From contig OX442429.1 of the NCBI GenBank assembly GCA_949361645.1, positions 394,501 to 458,500 on the forward strand: a stretch of DNA of 64,000 bases, read 5' to 3'. Below the pieces are notes generated by a model. That model saw only the letters and a list, made by a program, of their open reading frames with translations, had not been told where the DNA came from and did not search any database. Below are positions 1-13,022 of this stretch, piece by piece. The stretch comes from Spongilla lacustris. Lineage: Eukaryota; Porifera; Demospongiae; Spongillida; Spongillidae. The position numbers and the translations under genes were made by a program. Numbering within the stretch: position 1 is the stretch's first letter; every line of letters begins with the position of its first letter.

Positions 1-1297
1 TCAAGTCTGCAAACAAGATTACTATATGTTATTTTAAAAAGTTCTCATTGTATTTCATTTTTTACCAACTAGAGAATTTACCTGGTTAGATATAACCATA
101 TTTTTATTTATGTATAGACCAGTGAAGTACTATTTCTGTGTTGTTTGCATTTATCTCAATGCATCAGAATTAATATATATTGTTGGTGAAATTACTTTAT
201 GCTACTTTATCTTCAACTAGGCAAAAAAAAATGTTTTCAATGATGCCAGGAAGCAAATAAAGTAGCTTTGATCCTTCTAGGCTGCTTATATTAAGGTATT
301 ATACATATATGCACGCAGGCACAGCAGTTTTACTATCTAGGTGTAAACACTGCAACGTTCAGAATTGTGCAAGCTAAAGGTTCGTTTACAAACGTAACAT
401 TGCTGTTCAGTGATGTTTGTGATATTCCTGATGATTTATACAGAAGGTAGTAGAATGAGTCACATAGTATTGTACTAATAGATAGCTGTTTGTATGCAGC
501 AAATGCACTATTTGAGATCGGAAATAGCAAGATGCCATCATGATCACTAATAGAAACAGCATAAGAGTATTACTGCTGAATTAATTGTACCGTTAAATTT
601 GGCTATGGATCAATTTATAGAGAGATTTAAAAACATTACATGTGTATCATTCTGTCCCACTTCACCAATAACAGATTGAAACGATTATGATATATTTTTG
701 TCTTCACATTCCATTTTATGTTTCTTTACAGGCAATCTTGCTATGGAATTTGACAAGGTACCATTCATATCATTCCCAAAAGCCGGCTTCAACTTGCGAA
801 ATGCAACTGAGGCAATGCATAGGAAACGATGGATTTGATTTTAAGAGTGCATTTCATTTGTTATTGAGTATGTGATTTTCTGCATTTTAACACTGTTCAT
901 TGATAGGCCGGCATTATCATAATTGTAAACGCATAGATATATCTCTTGTTTTAAATCTACCAGGTGCTACAAAGCATGCGAGCTAAATTTTTTTTCCACA
1001 TGATAAACAACATCCACAACAATAAAACAACTGAGAGCACATTTACTTCAATCACTAGCAGAACAGTAATGTGATAAAAGGATGTCTTCAAGTGTTCAAC
1101 ATGACTGATTAAATCTCCTCAATTCCAGTTATTAGTGCCTGCAATTTTAGCAAAGGCTGCAACACTGGCCTTCAACAAGGAATCCATCTAGGTTCTGGTT
1201 CTTAAAGAGTTTCATGATTCCAAATTATTGTTTGACCTGAATAACAAAGATATCAAAGAGCTCTCAACAGTACCTTATGCACAATTCTAGCTCCTTG

Positions 1298-1357
<60 letters not shown>

Positions 1358-1625
1358 CGCACACACGCACGCACACACATGCATGCACACACACAGAGGC
1401 TGGGTACATTAACATGCACCATTTTAAAAGGTGCAGATGCATGTACAAAGAGATCAACTTAGATCAGTTGGATTGCTCAGTCTACAGATGAGAGGTAAAA
1501 ACTATCAATTTAACCGTATAGCACACCTTATAAATAAACACTCCCAATAACAACACTGCACACACTTCACAGACGTACACACACATGCATATGCAAAGAT
1601 ATTGTGATAACCTGATCAGTGGAGT
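1..1625 (+). repeat. Copy 1 (5' part) of the decayed low-copy repeat unit
   Basis: This stretch matches 7,249-9,690 in the same orientation, with internal deletions. Shared blocks include the segment around 60-170 (seen again near 7,310-7,430) and 960-1,480 (seen again near 9,070-9,560). Degenerate coding-looking pieces occur in both copies, for example MDQFIERF at 602 and 7,749, but stops break them and I recognise no family. A (CA)n tract occupies about 1,298-1,352. The unit is interrupted at about 1,626 and resumes at about 3,161. Confidence 0.6.
1298..1352. repeat. (CA)n microsatellite
   Basis: Uninterrupted CA dinucleotides, followed by imperfect CA with CG and TG variants to about 1,395. 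Equivalent but shorter CA or GT tracts sit at matching places in the other repeat-unit copies (about 4,478-4,512 and 9,412-9,460). Confidence 0.9.
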
Positions 1626-1630
1626 TAGCA

Positions 1631-1631
<1 letters not shown>

Positions 1632-1668
<37 letters not shown>

Positions 1669-1703
1669 CACACACACACACACACATGCACACACACATG
1701 CAC
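1632..1703. repeat. (CA)n microsatellite with TG interruptions
   Basis: CA dinucleotide tract just downstream (minus strand) of the candidate last exon at 1,753-1,941. Confidence 0.85.
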
Positions 1704-1752
1704 GGCAAACAACATAATGATAACTGGAGAAGTGACCAGTCTGTTGACACCG

Positions 1753-2578
1753 CTAACATACACTCTTTCCAGGGATGTTGCCACCAGTAGTTTTAACTGG
1801 ACCACTTTTCTCGATTTTTACAGGTACTGATTGGCCTTCAACAGATCCAGCGACTGGGGCTTCATTTTGCTGTACTGCTTCGTCCCTCTTGTGCCAAATG
1901 GTTTCCAGTTTAGCTAGCATGTTAAATGATGAGGGAGTGGCCTGAGGTATGGAGGAAGAGAGAAGAGTGGTATGTACTGTTATGAGGCTGTTCACCAGCA
2001 AAGTAGGAGGGATGAAGAAAGGAGAGAAAGGGGGGAGGATACAGGGCCGTAGCCAGATTTAAAAGGGGGGGGGGGGGGGGGGGAGCGGTCGGATATGTGA
2101 GAGAGGCCCTATTCTAAATGCAGACAAATTGTACTATTAAACAGTCAGTAGTACCATTGAAATCTTGTGCCAAACTGATATCAACATAGCGGGTCACGTC
2201 ACTTGTGACCTTCATTATGGAAGGGGAGTTGTTTGACCCCCCCCCCCCCCCCAGCCCTGGGATTAGGGGAGCATTGAAGAGGAGGAGGGAAGGTGGGAGG
2301 ATAAAGAGGGAATTATTGTAATCTATTTGTTTGGCTCACCTGCTGATCAAGTTCTCCTTCCCTCTGGCATCGTGGTGATGTCATACATCTCTGACCCACG
2401 TATCTGGTGCCAACCAGCTCTGACAAAACTCCTCGTGAAGAGCCTGCAGCTGTTGGTACTCCACAATACACAAGCTTGGGAGCAGCTCTGGATGGGTACT
2501 GCTGACTGCCGTAAGGGTGAAATGCAGGAGCCCTTAAAATGACATCAGTGTGGTCTGGTACAGAGGACTGCAATGGAT
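1753..2578 (-). CDS. Possible 3' end of an unidentified gene (two exons)
   Basis: Two minus-strand open stretches look like exons. The upstream one (about 2,578 to 2,340) ends DQQ followed by a canonical GTGAGC donor. The downstream one (1,941 to 1,753) follows a CAG acceptor, starts ATPSSFNMLAKLE and ends KSVC and a stop. Both junctions are phase 0, so they join in frame across a 398-bp intron holding a poly-G and a poly-C tract. The upstream acceptor is probably the CCTTAG before 2,578. Composition is that of a low-complexity, Pro/Ser/Gln-rich regulatory protein; I recognise no domain. No further upstream exon is visible, because a foldback element and repeat unit follow. It could be a gene fragment carried inside the repeat. 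Confidence 0.35.
2065..2085. repeat. Poly-G tract in a transposon-like end
   Basis: A run of about 20 G preceded by ACAGGGCCGTAGCCAG, which resembles a DNA-transposon terminus. A poly-C run at about 2,238-2,253 lies 160 bp away and may mark the opposite end of the same small element. Confidence 0.6.
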
Positions 2579-2705
2579 CTAAGGAGGTAGTGAGTGAAGG
2601 AAAGGGAAGGGAGATAGATAGAGGAGGCAGTAGGAAAAGCAAATTGCTGTGTAGTAATATATGCCCCTGCGATAATTCCCTCATTTTGTTCACAGAGTCG
2701 CCTTC

Positions 2706-3116
2706 CACAGGAAAAAGTTATAAACGTCCAGCCTGGATTTTTTTAGGCTGGTTTTTAACAAAAACCCATCCTAATAGCTTAAAATCCATCTTGGGAGTGT
2801 GCGTCCAGGGTGGGAATAGTGCAAAAACCATCATGGGATTGAGCGTTCAGAGTGGGAATATGCATGGTTCTACCCTGGTTCTGCCGAACAAAATCCATGT
2901 TGAAGGATGAATATAATTATTGCCTCAACAAGGGTTTTGTTCGAGAGAACCAGGGTAGAACCATACATATTCCCATCCTGGACGCTCAATCCCATGATGG
3001 TTTTTGCACTATTTCTGGACGCACAATCCCAGGATGATTTCTACGCTATTAAGATGGGTTTTAGTTAAAAACCAGTCTAAAAAATCCAGGCTGGACGTTT
3101 ATAACTTTTTCCTGTG
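2706..3116. mobile_element. Foldback element (long imperfect palindrome, about 410 bp)
   Basis: The two halves are reverse complements over almost their whole length: CACAGGAAAAAGTTATAAAC at the left end is mirrored by the right end finishing CCTGTG, with the turn near 2,910. Both arms carry the same landmarks (the AACCAGGGTAGAACCAT block and the ATCCCATGATGG block, oppositely oriented). There is no coding capacity. This is the structure of a foldback or MITE-type transposon. Confidence 0.8.
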
Positions 3117-3160
3117 TTCAGCAGGTACTATAGACAATGAACAATGGCAGACCAAATGAA

Positions 3161-4200
3161 AATGTCAGGCATGACTAGTAGATACAGTTGGTTTCCGTTG
3201 CGTGGTGCCAGAAGCATACGAGTGGTAGGCCTATTCCGACCGGCTGTACCCGTCACCACAATCCGATGAGATCCTTCAATATCAATGGTAGCTGCGAGAA
3301 ATAAAGCCCGGAATCAGAATGAGATGCACAGAGCTGGATTGGAAATAAAAAATAAAAATAAAAAAACTTACAAAGTAGGCCTTTGCGAGGCCTTTGAACA
3401 CAGGTCACTGACTTAATCGCTCCTTCGCGCGCTACATTTTTAAAGAAAGGTTGCTCAAAATCCCACGCCTCAAAAGCATCTCTATTATTTAAATGGTCAG
3501 ACTCCAACTCAGTAAGAAACCGGATCCGGCCGCGGGTTTGGGTGGTATTAGCATATTATGATTAGCTCGACTGCAATGCGCTAGCTGGGCAATCGATTCG
3601 ATGACCGCAAAGGATCGATTCGATAGTCATGATCATTGCGGTGAGGAAGAAATTATTTTGTCCAGTTTGGCGTTCCATATAAATTATTTCTTCCTCACCG
3701 CAACGATCATGACTATCGAATCGATCCTTTGCGGTCATCGGATCGGTTGTCCAGCTAGCGCATTGCAGTCGAGCTAATCATAATATGCTAATACACCCAA
3801 ACCCGCGGCCGGATCCGGTTTCTTATTCAGTTATTGAGTTTACAGAACTTTGGAGTCTGACCATTTTTAAAAATAATAGAGATGCTTTTGAGGCGTCGGA
3901 TTTTGAGCAAGCTTTCTTTAAAATATCATATATGTAGCGCGCGAAAGTCTACAGACCAAGAGCAAGTCAGTGACCTGTGCTCAAAGGCCTACTTTGTAAG
4001 TTTTTTATACTTCCAATCCAGCGTGCATCTCATTCAACTGATTCGGGGCTTTATTTCTCGCAGCTACCATTGATATTGAAGGATCTCATCAGGTTGTGGT
4101 GACGGGTACAGCCGGATTTATCGAATAGGCCTACCATTTCTGGCACCACGGAACGGAAACCAACTGTATCTACTAGTCATACGGGGACTCATACCTGACA
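3161..4200. repeat. Large palindrome: inverted copies of the repeat-unit end
   Basis: The segment 3,161-3,652 is the reverse complement of 3,686-4,200, around a spacer near 3,653-3,685. The arms share a long block containing GGATCCGGCCGCGGGTTTGG and the pair of ATCGATTCGAT-like blocks. The same sequence in single copy forms the end of the unit at 9,720-10,192. The result is a head-to-head dimer of the repeat unit. Confidence 0.8.
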
Positions 4201-4476
4201 TTTATGTGTGTGTGTGCGCTCAGTCCACTGATCAGGTTATCACAATCTCTTTGCATATGCATGTGTGTGTACGTCTAGATCTGTGAAGTGTGTGCAGTGT
4301 TGTCATTGGGAGTGTTTATTTAATTTATAAGGTGTGCTATTAGGTTAAATTGATAGTTTTTACCTCTCAGCAATCCAACTGATCTAAGTTGATCTCTTTG
4401 TACATGCATCTGCTGCACCATTAAAAAAAAATTAAATGGTACATGTTGATGTACCCAGCCTCTGTGTGTGTGCGTG

Positions 4477-4515
<39 letters not shown>

Positions 4516-5760
4516 AAGGAGCTATAAGTGTGCATAAGGTGCCGTTGAGAGCTCTTTGATATCTTTTTTTTTCAGGTCAAACAATCATTTGGAATCATGA
4601 AAGTCTTTAAGAACCAGAACCTAGATCAGTGGATTCCTTGGTCGAGCAGCCTTTGCTGAAATATTGCAGGCACTAATTGAGGAGATTTAATCAGTCATGT
4701 TGAACACTTGAAGATATCATTTTATCACATTACTAGTGATTGGAGTAAATGTAATCTCAGTTGTTTTATTTTTGTGGATGTTATTCGTTTTTATAAATAA
4801 ATGAAAATTTCAGATTGTTTAGCTCGCATGCTTTGTATAGCTCCTGGTAGATTTTTAAAACTATACTTTTATAACATGATGCCTATTAATGAACAGAGTC
4901 AAACGCCCATGGGGCAATTTTCCATCTGAAAGAGAATGTTGGTAACACGTATGCGCATGTACTTTGACAAGACATACCGTTTGCCTCATTTAAAAACTGA
5001 TAGCTCGCTCTTCTAGATCTAAATCTCATTGGAAATCAATTTCACGTCAAGAAGAATTAATTCCAATACAAGATGGGACTAACCTCTACAAACTTTGCGA
5101 CATAAACAAAATATCATTACAATATGTTGTGGGTAAAGTATGACAGAACAATGCACAAATAATGTTTTTAATCCCTCTATGAATTGATCCATAACTACTT
5201 TAACTTTAATTGTCCTGAAGTAATGCTCTAATGTATTAGTGATTGACAATTGACATCTTTCTATTTGCATTTGCTGCATAATCAGCACCAAACAACTCTC
5301 TACACTGATCATTTCTTGCAACCATTATCTATTTATGCATGTGCAGGTTAAGTAAAGATTTAGCTACTTCATGTACAATACTATGTGACACATTATTCTA
5401 CTACCTTCTGTACAAGCTCACTTATATTATCAGGAATAGCACAAACATCAACAGCGATGTTTGTATTAGAACCTGATGTACAGCACTTCAGCAAGAACAG
5501 GATGGTCGCAATATCCTTGCACAATTTACATTGGCAATGTATACACCTAGACAGCAAAACTGCATGCATGCCAGTAAACACCTTTAATCAGTATTGTTTA
5601 CTTGTGCATGATTAAGTACGTATGTGGCATGACCTCATACAGTACAGCACAATACAATAAAACTACTTCTTTCTGCTTTCTCCGTGGCATCATTGAAAAC
5701 AAATTTCTGCCTAATTGCAATTCTCATTGGTTCCAAAGAAGCTAGTTTAGCGTAATAAAA
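4201..5760 (-). repeat. Inverted copy of the decayed repeat unit
   Basis: Reads as the reverse complement of 8,150-9,720, including the GT microsatellite near 4,478-4,512 and the decayed coding-looking segment at 5,393-5,581, which on the minus strand contains VDVCAIPDNISELVQKVVE. The same residues are found on the plus strand near 8,370-8,430. The protein family is not recognised. Confidence 0.65.
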
Positions 5761-7248
5761 CAATTTCATTAACTATATACTGATGCATTGAGATAAATGT
5801 TTAAACCAAAATAAAATAAAAACACTGATCTAGACACATAAATAACAATATGGTGTAAATCAACACTGAGACAAATCCTATAAATAAATAAAAAGAAATA
5901 CGATGAGAACTTCAAATAATGAATTGTATAACTATAAATCAATGTCAGAAGAGTTCTGAGTTGAAGGAATGATTTTTTTTAAGAATTAAGGTCTAAGACT
6001 GCACCATGCATATGGTGTGCGAGATCATCATGAAGGTCTTTAAGAACCAGAACCTAAATGGATTCCTTGTTGAAGACCAGTGCTGCAGCCTCTGCCTGTA
6101 GCCTCTGCTGAAGTTGCAGGTGATATACCTTGCTTGCAGGCACAGAATCACTATATGTCCTCTAGAAATTCATTATTCAAAATGCTACTTGTTGATGGCT
6201 AAATTTTGTTTTTGTTGGGTAATTTATTATTATTTTCCCCGCCATCTGCTCTGTTCCATGCATGCAGAACCTGCTTTCACAGAAGAACAGAAGAATAGAA
6301 TGAGAGAAGGAAAAAGCTATAATAGTTCCAAATAGTCATTTTGCTAGTGGCACACCTAATATGGTATGGAGATACCACCTTGCATGTCTTCTAAAATGGA
6401 TGGAATATCATGTACTAACATCCACCAAGAAGAATAACGACAAAATGCTTCTTGCTGGACAAGCTTGAGGAAAAGCTTGTCAAGTTTAATACTTAAAAAA
6501 AATGACTGGTGAGGAGTTTAAGGAACTTCTTATATAATATTTTCCAAAGGTAAAGGATTTGCAAACCACAAAAGGAGTGGATCTTGAACCGTTGACCATC
6601 ATGTTATACGACACCAGAAGTATTGAAGCAGTAAAGGTACCTATATTGTACCTTTGCAGTGGTATCTTGATTTACTAAATGTATATGAATCTCCTCACAA
6701 TGTAGATGTGTATAAGCTTGATATATTACATTCTGTAAATGTGCATGTATCTATAGATGGGTGTTTGTCACACTTTTGGGTACAGTTTTCCTGACTAACT
6801 AAACATAAATATTCTAAGGTCATCATTAGTATATACGAGTAGCTACATGACTGATTTATGAACCATTGAAAGGAGGGGAAGACAAAGCACCAATGCAATA
6901 AATATATGCTTGCATAATTTGATTTTTGTAATGAAGGCATTATTTGACAGCTGTAGCACTTATAGCCACGAAAGGAGGCCCTTATTTGTGAACGGTATAG
7001 TTAGACAAAGTCTATTTATTTACTTTATGATCTTAGGGAGATGTATCTGAAGAGAAGGTGAATGTGTTTTCAGTTGTGATTGATTTGAGCTTTTGACTTA
7101 GAGATTTTATAAGGACATAATGATTCTGTGCATGTGTGCCTGCAAACAAGGTATATATGTGTACATGGGCTATGGTGCTGTAGAAGGTTATTTTTAAAAT
7201 CATTCTTTCAATCCAGAATTCTTCTGACGTTGATCTAGTGAAGGATAT
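5761..7248. other. Intervening sequence with partial repeat-unit pieces
   Basis: The segment 6,030-6,120 repeats the block at 4,597-4,670 in degenerate form. At 6,490-6,640 the plus strand contains broken coding-looking sequence (for example GEEFKELL and YFPKVKDLQTTKGVDLEPLT, separated by a stop), which suggests a decayed gene. I could not assign it and saw no intact gene here. Confidence 0.35.
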
Positions 7249-10192
7249 CAAGTCTGCAAAGAAGGTTAATGTATGTTATTTAAGGTTCTCATTGTATTTC
7301 ATTTTTACCAACTAGAGAATTTACCTGATTAGATATAACCATATTGTTATTTATGTCTAGACCAGTGAAGTACTATAATTAATGCGTTCTGTGTTGTTTG
7401 TTTTAAAAACATTTATCTCAATGCATCAGTTATAATTGATGAAATAAGTTCTTAGAATTGCAATTAGGCAAAAAATGTTTTCAATGATGCCAGGAAGCAA
7501 ATAAAAGTAGCTTTGATCCTTCTAGGCTGCTTAAGGTTCATTTACAAACATAACATTGCTGTTGATGTTAGTGATATTATACAGAATGAGTCACATAGTA
7601 TTGTACTAATAGATAGCTGTTTGTATGCAGCAAATGCACTATTTGAGATTGGAAATAGCAAGATGCCATCACTAATAGAAACAACATAAGAGCTTTACTG
7701 CTGGACTATTACTATTATTGTACCATTAAATTTAAAGTATAGCTATGGCTATGGATCAATTCATAGAGAGATTTAAAACATTACGTGTGCATCGTTCTGT
7801 CACACTTCACCGACAACAGATTGAAACGATGTTTTGTTTATTATTATATATTTTTGTCTTCACATTCCATTGTACCTTTCTTCATAGGGAGGCATATGGA
7901 TGCAATCCTTGCTATGGAATTTGACAAGGTGCCATTCATTTCATTCCCAAAAGCTGGCTTCAACTTGTGAAATGGAACTGAGGCAAGGATATGTTATAGG
8001 AAATAATGGATTTGATTTTAAGTAGTGCATTTCATTTTATTATTTTCTGCATTTTAACACCGGCTGTTCATTGATAGGCCGGCATCATAATTGTAAAAGC
8101 ATAGATATACTAACAATCTCTTGTTGTAAATCTACCTCATCAGTATAGTTAATGAAATTGTTTTAAGCTGATCTATCTTTTTTGGAACCAATGAGAATTG
8201 CAATTAGGCAGAAATTTGTTTTCAATGATGCCACGGAGAAAGCAAACAGAAGTAGCTTTATTGTATTGTGCTGTACTGTATGAGGTCATGCCACATATGT
8301 ACTTAATCATGCACAAGCAAACAATACTGATTAAAGGTGTTTACTGGCATGCAATGCCATGCAGTTTTGCTGTTGATGTTTGTGCTATTCCTGATAATAT
8401 TAGTGAGCTTGTACAGAAGGTGGTAGAATTATGTGTCACATAGTATTGTACATGAAGTAGCTAAATCTTTACTTAACCTGCACATGCATAAATAGATAAT
8501 GGTTGCAAGAAATGATCAGTGTAGAGAGTTGTTAAAGTAGTTATGGATCAATTCATAGAGGGATTAAAAACATTATTTGTGCATTGTTCTGTTGTACTTT
8601 ACCCACAACAGATTGTAATGATATTTTGTTTATGTCGCAAAGTTTGTAGAGGTTAGTCCCATCTTGTATTGGAGTTAATTTTGCGTGAAATTGATTTCCA
8701 ATGAGATTTAGAAGAGCAAGCTATCAGTTTTTAAATGAGGCAAATGGTATGTTATGTCAAGGTACATGCGCATACGTGTTAGCATCATTCTCTTCCAGAT
8801 GGAAAGTTGCCACATGGGTGTTTGACTCAGTCCATTTTAATGACCCCACTGCATGAAGATTCCCACAGCTGAAACTTGCAAAATGGAAATGAGGGGATGA
8901 TATGGTGGAAGCAGTTATAGGAAACGATGGATTTGGAATGTTATAAATTTTCAAGTGTGCATTTGAATTGATGAGTGGGTTATTCTCTGCATTTGTTTAC
9001 TAGCTCTGTTCATTAATAGGCATCATGTTCATTATAATTATAAAAGCATAGATATACTCTCTTGTTTTAAATCTACCAGGAGCTACAAAGCATGCGAGCT
9101 AAACAATCTCATTTATTAATTTACACTGAAAAACGAACAACATCAACAAAATTAAAACAACTGAGATTACATTTACTCCAATCACTAGTAATGTGATAAA
9201 AGGATATCTTGAAGTGTTCAACATGACTGATTAAATCTCCTCAATTCCATTTATTAGTGCCTGCAATATTTCAGCAAAGGCTGCAGCACTGGCCTTCAAC
9301 AAGGAATCCATCTAGGTTCTGGTTCTTAAAGACTTTCATGATTCTATATGATTGAATAACAAAGATATCAAAGAGCTCTCAACAGTACCTTATGCACACT
9401 TCTAGCTCCTTGCACACACACACACACATGCACACACACAGACATGCACACACACACAGAGGCTGGGTACATCATGTACCATTTAATTTTTTTTAAAGGT
9501 GCAGCAGATGCATGTACAAAGAGATCAACTTAGATCAGTTGGATTGCTCTACAGATGAGAGGTAAAACTATCAAGTTACCCGAATAGCACTACCTTATAA
9601 ATAAACACTTCCCATGACAACACTGCACACACTTCACAAATCTAGACGTACACACACATGCATATGCAAAGAGATTGTGATAACCTGATCAGTGGACTGA
9701 GCGCACACACACACATAAATGTCAGGTATGACTAGTAGATACAGTTGGTTTCCGTTCCGTGGTGCCAGAAGTGGTAGGCCTATTCGAAAAATCCGGCTGT
9801 ACCCGTCACCATAACCCGATGAGATCCTTCAATATCAATGGTAGCTGCGAGAAATAATGCCCGGAATCAGCTGAATGAGATGCAAAGAGCTGGATTGGAA
9901 ATATAAAATAACTTACCAAGTAGGCCTTCGAGCATAGGTCACTGACTTCTGTAGACCTTCGCGCGCTACATATGATATTTTAAAGAAAGCTTGCTCAAAA
10001 TCCGACGCCTCAAAAGCATCTCTATTATTTTTTAAAAATGGTCAGACTCCAAAGTTCTGTAAACTCAATAACTGAATAAGAAACCGGATCCGGCCGCGGG
10101 TTTGGGTGAATTAGCATATTATGGACCGCAAAGGATCGATTCGATAGTCATGATCGTTGCGGTGAGGAAGAAATAATTTTGGCGTTCCATAG
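7249..10192 (+). repeat. Most complete copy of the low-copy repeat unit, with decayed coding segments
   Basis: This copy runs from a start matching position 1 to the terminal block shared with both arms of the 3.2-4.2 kb palindrome. Internally, 7,440-7,860 and 8,190-8,640 are diverged tandem versions of each other; both contain a sequence starting MDQFIE (7,749 and 8,543). Plus-strand fragments include IDSCLYAANALFEIGNSKMP near 7,610 and DVCAIPDNISELVQKVVE near 8,373. Stops and frameshifts break all of them. A duplicated, degenerating multi-exon gene is the simplest reading; the family is unknown. Confidence 0.5.
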
Positions 10193-12600
10193 ACTTGACA
10201 TTCATCTCTCTTTTTCATTGTAGGTTTGTCGCGTGGAACATCTACTCTTGTTTGTAGGGTGGCCAACAAAGCTAGAACTATATCAGGCTATATAATACTG
10301 TACCAATTTATTTCTACTTCCCATGTGCACACATAATACCAAATTCAAGTGTATGACCGCTACTGCTTCATCAATACCGCACAGGTGTTTGCGGCCATAT
10401 ATTTTGTGGACAGTAGGTTTATAACCCGAAATATTGAAATGATTACGTATTCCCTTAGCAACGTCCTAGGCAACCAGAGCCAAGAAACGTGAGCCTTCTG
10501 TACAAAAACAGGAATTATACCAGCGTCATTTAAAACCTCGAAACAAAAGAAGCATCATCTTTCTACAAACACTGCGTTTCTCGTGTTACAGTTTTGACGC
10601 TACGGCAAGTTATGGCTCGTGAAAGCGGGTAACCCTCGACGTACCTCTCCACTTTGAAGTAAGTTTTCCACGCTCCCGACCGGTAAAAAGTTTTGATTCA
10701 AGTAAATCTTAGAGATAACAGAAGGTACTAACTGATTCCATTATCTGCTTATAGCCGCCTTTTTTTGGGCTAGAGATACGTATTGCTGAAATATCGTGAA
10801 TTTAATGGCATTCAGGGATCGCTGCCACGTTTTGTGGACGTATAGGAAGCAGGTGCTCCTTCATAATCAAGGACAGTCTTCTAACTGGGTCATGTACCGA
10901 ATGGTACGTACGTTGCAAGAAGTCAACTTGGTATGGATGGACTCTGCATGCTCCTTTCGATCGGTTGAGAGCCAGTGTGACATGCTGTCTGCACATCAGC
11001 GTCTGAAGGTCCAGGTTCTTCTGCACACTTGTGAATGCTGTACTCACCAGGCCGTATTTCCTTCCCACAGGTTTGCTGGCAATGTACCACTAGCAAGGTC
11101 TAAATGAGTGGTGGTGTGGGCTTCAGCGGTGAAGGAGCCAAAGGAATGTCCATGATGCAGCATGGACACTTGATCTTACTGCAGTTGGAAGCCATGAACC
11201 AGTGTATGATATGTCGATGCAGCCAGTGCCCTACATGGTAGCTCCAATGGTTCAGTGGTGCACAATTGTCAGGCACAAGGGACACTAAAGTTGGTCCAGT
11301 ACGTCTGGATTGTTGGTACTGGCAAGTATATGGTCTTGTGCTGAGAAGCCTGTCTGCATGGCAGGGGCTATTCCACGTAAATCGAAGCTGCACTATTGTG
11401 GGCTGGACAGCCTGCATGTGGTAGTTTTGGATGACATACACATGTACATGCAGCATATAAAATTATAAATGTATTCTTATATCACCATGCAGTCAGCTTC
11501 TGTGTGGGCCTTCCACTCAAAAGTAATACTGTTGGGCCCATGTTTGTGGTATCACTGGATAGAAAAGGATGGTGGGTGGGTGGGACCTGCGTGTCCAGGG
11601 AGGTGTTGATAAGTATGCAGTTATATGTTTTCCTCTTCTTTTTGGCTTTATCCTCCACTAAGAAGCGGCCACACATTCTGCATCGCTCTTCGACTTTCTT
11701 TGCGTGTATCTCTATTCTTAAATACTGAAATTATTCATAAAAACTCCTGCCTTATTCTGAGGTTAAAAAAAAAAGGCGGCTATTTATGAGCGATATGTAT
11801 ATACTCTCCTATGTGTGCTGATCATTATATTACTCGCTTACAGATTTCTACCGGTTGGTTCGTCCACAAAGACCGCTCAAGTACACCCCGTCTTTTCCCG
11901 CCAAAGTTGCATTGATGTGAAAACGGGCTGCGCAGAACCACTCATAATAAATGTAGTCCTTGGGCAATTATGGCTTACGTATAGCTGTGGTAGAGTGTTT
12001 CCATGAGCATTTTCTCTCCTCGTAATGTCATAAGACGAGTATGATATAGGCTCGCAAAAACAGATATCGTATAATGAGATGCGGCTACAAAATTACGGTA
12101 TCGCTTAATTATCCAACCTACTGTCCAGCCGCAAACACCTGTGACCGTACAATGTCATCAATCGATTACCGGCCGATCTAAATATCCGTAAAAACGTACT
12201 GTCACGGCCGTGGAATATTTTCGTAGCTGCGTAAGAAGGATTTTTGAGTTGCTAACAAAAGCGGAACGAAGCAAATTTTGCAGAGGTAAGTTTCTTTCTA
12301 CCATTAGTACAGTCTCTCTTGCATATTTTAAGACCTGTGCTATGTTGCGATCGCTACTTTGTTCTCGGAGCCGAGGCCGGGCGTTCGTGTACAAAATACG
12401 CTAGGTGGTGAAATCTGCTCCGAATCGGCAGAAACACGAACATTCGTATTTTCAGCCGAAATACAAAGTAAGAGGTCTATTCTTATGTATCTCCTTAAAA
12501 AAAAGTGTGCTTGTCTTACGCTAGAAGGTGAACAGCAGCTGACCTAATTTTGAAGTCCCGACAATAAAATAGGCACTCAAGCACGTGACCAAAATCAATG
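10193..12600. mobile_element. Nested DNA-transposon remnants without recognisable transposase
   Basis: Two nested inverted-repeat pairs are visible. An outer pair lies at about 10,378-10,426 and 12,108-12,152, sharing ACAGGTGTTTGCGGC and GGACAGTAGGTT in opposite orientations. An inner pair near 10,751 and 11,784 shares ATAGCCGCCTTTTTT. The interior reading frames (for example 10,796-11,107) have no recognisable domain. A short open exon-like stretch beginning MEYFRSCVRRIFELL at about 12,209 ends at an AGAG/GTAAGT donor, but no partner exon is evident. Confidence 0.45.
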
Positions 12601-12643
12601 AATATTAAATTTGGTTGGCAAATTTATTGTCCGTGCCTAAGAA

Positions 12644-12781
12644 ATGGTTGTTAGCTGCTGTGCGATTGGTTGTAGAAGTCGCCATGGTGAACGTTCTAGC
12701 CTTCGATTTTATCGATTTACATCTAAGAATCATCCCTGACGACAGAAATGGATAAAAGGTAGAACTGTTTGGCCATAGCAG
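12644..12781 (+). pseudogene. THAP zinc-finger domain fragment, interrupted
   Basis: The plus strand starts MVVSCCAIGCRSRHGE and continues with LRFYRFTSKNHP, which matches the start of a THAP domain (Cys pair, then an F-x-R-F/P motif). An in-frame TGA follows, and RQKWIK, a typical next THAP element, appears right after it. THAP domains are DNA-binding zinc fingers of transposases and host regulators. The stop makes this copy non-functional unless spliced around. Confidence 0.6.
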
Positions 12782-12981
12782 ACCGTGGCGTATGGTCGGG
12801 CTACGCCCAACTACAGGATGCCCATAGTACACTCGCGGATCTGTGGTGACTATTTATTGCATCTGGTATGTATGTGTGATTCCCATGTGGGATCGAGCGC
12901 TTCAGTTTCACTGTGTCAGTTTACGCTCAGTAAACATCCGTCGGGTCCCCAGACCCAGCAATGATGTAGACTTCGTTCCGT

Positions 12982-13022
12982 ACATAGATTAAAGACCTTA
13001 TGGTAAGGTCTTTAATCTATGT
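12982..13022. repeat. Perfect 19-bp hairpin
   Basis: Two perfectly complementary 19-base arms (12,982-13,000 and 13,004-13,022) around a TGG loop. It lies inside the THAP-containing element. Confidence 0.85.
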
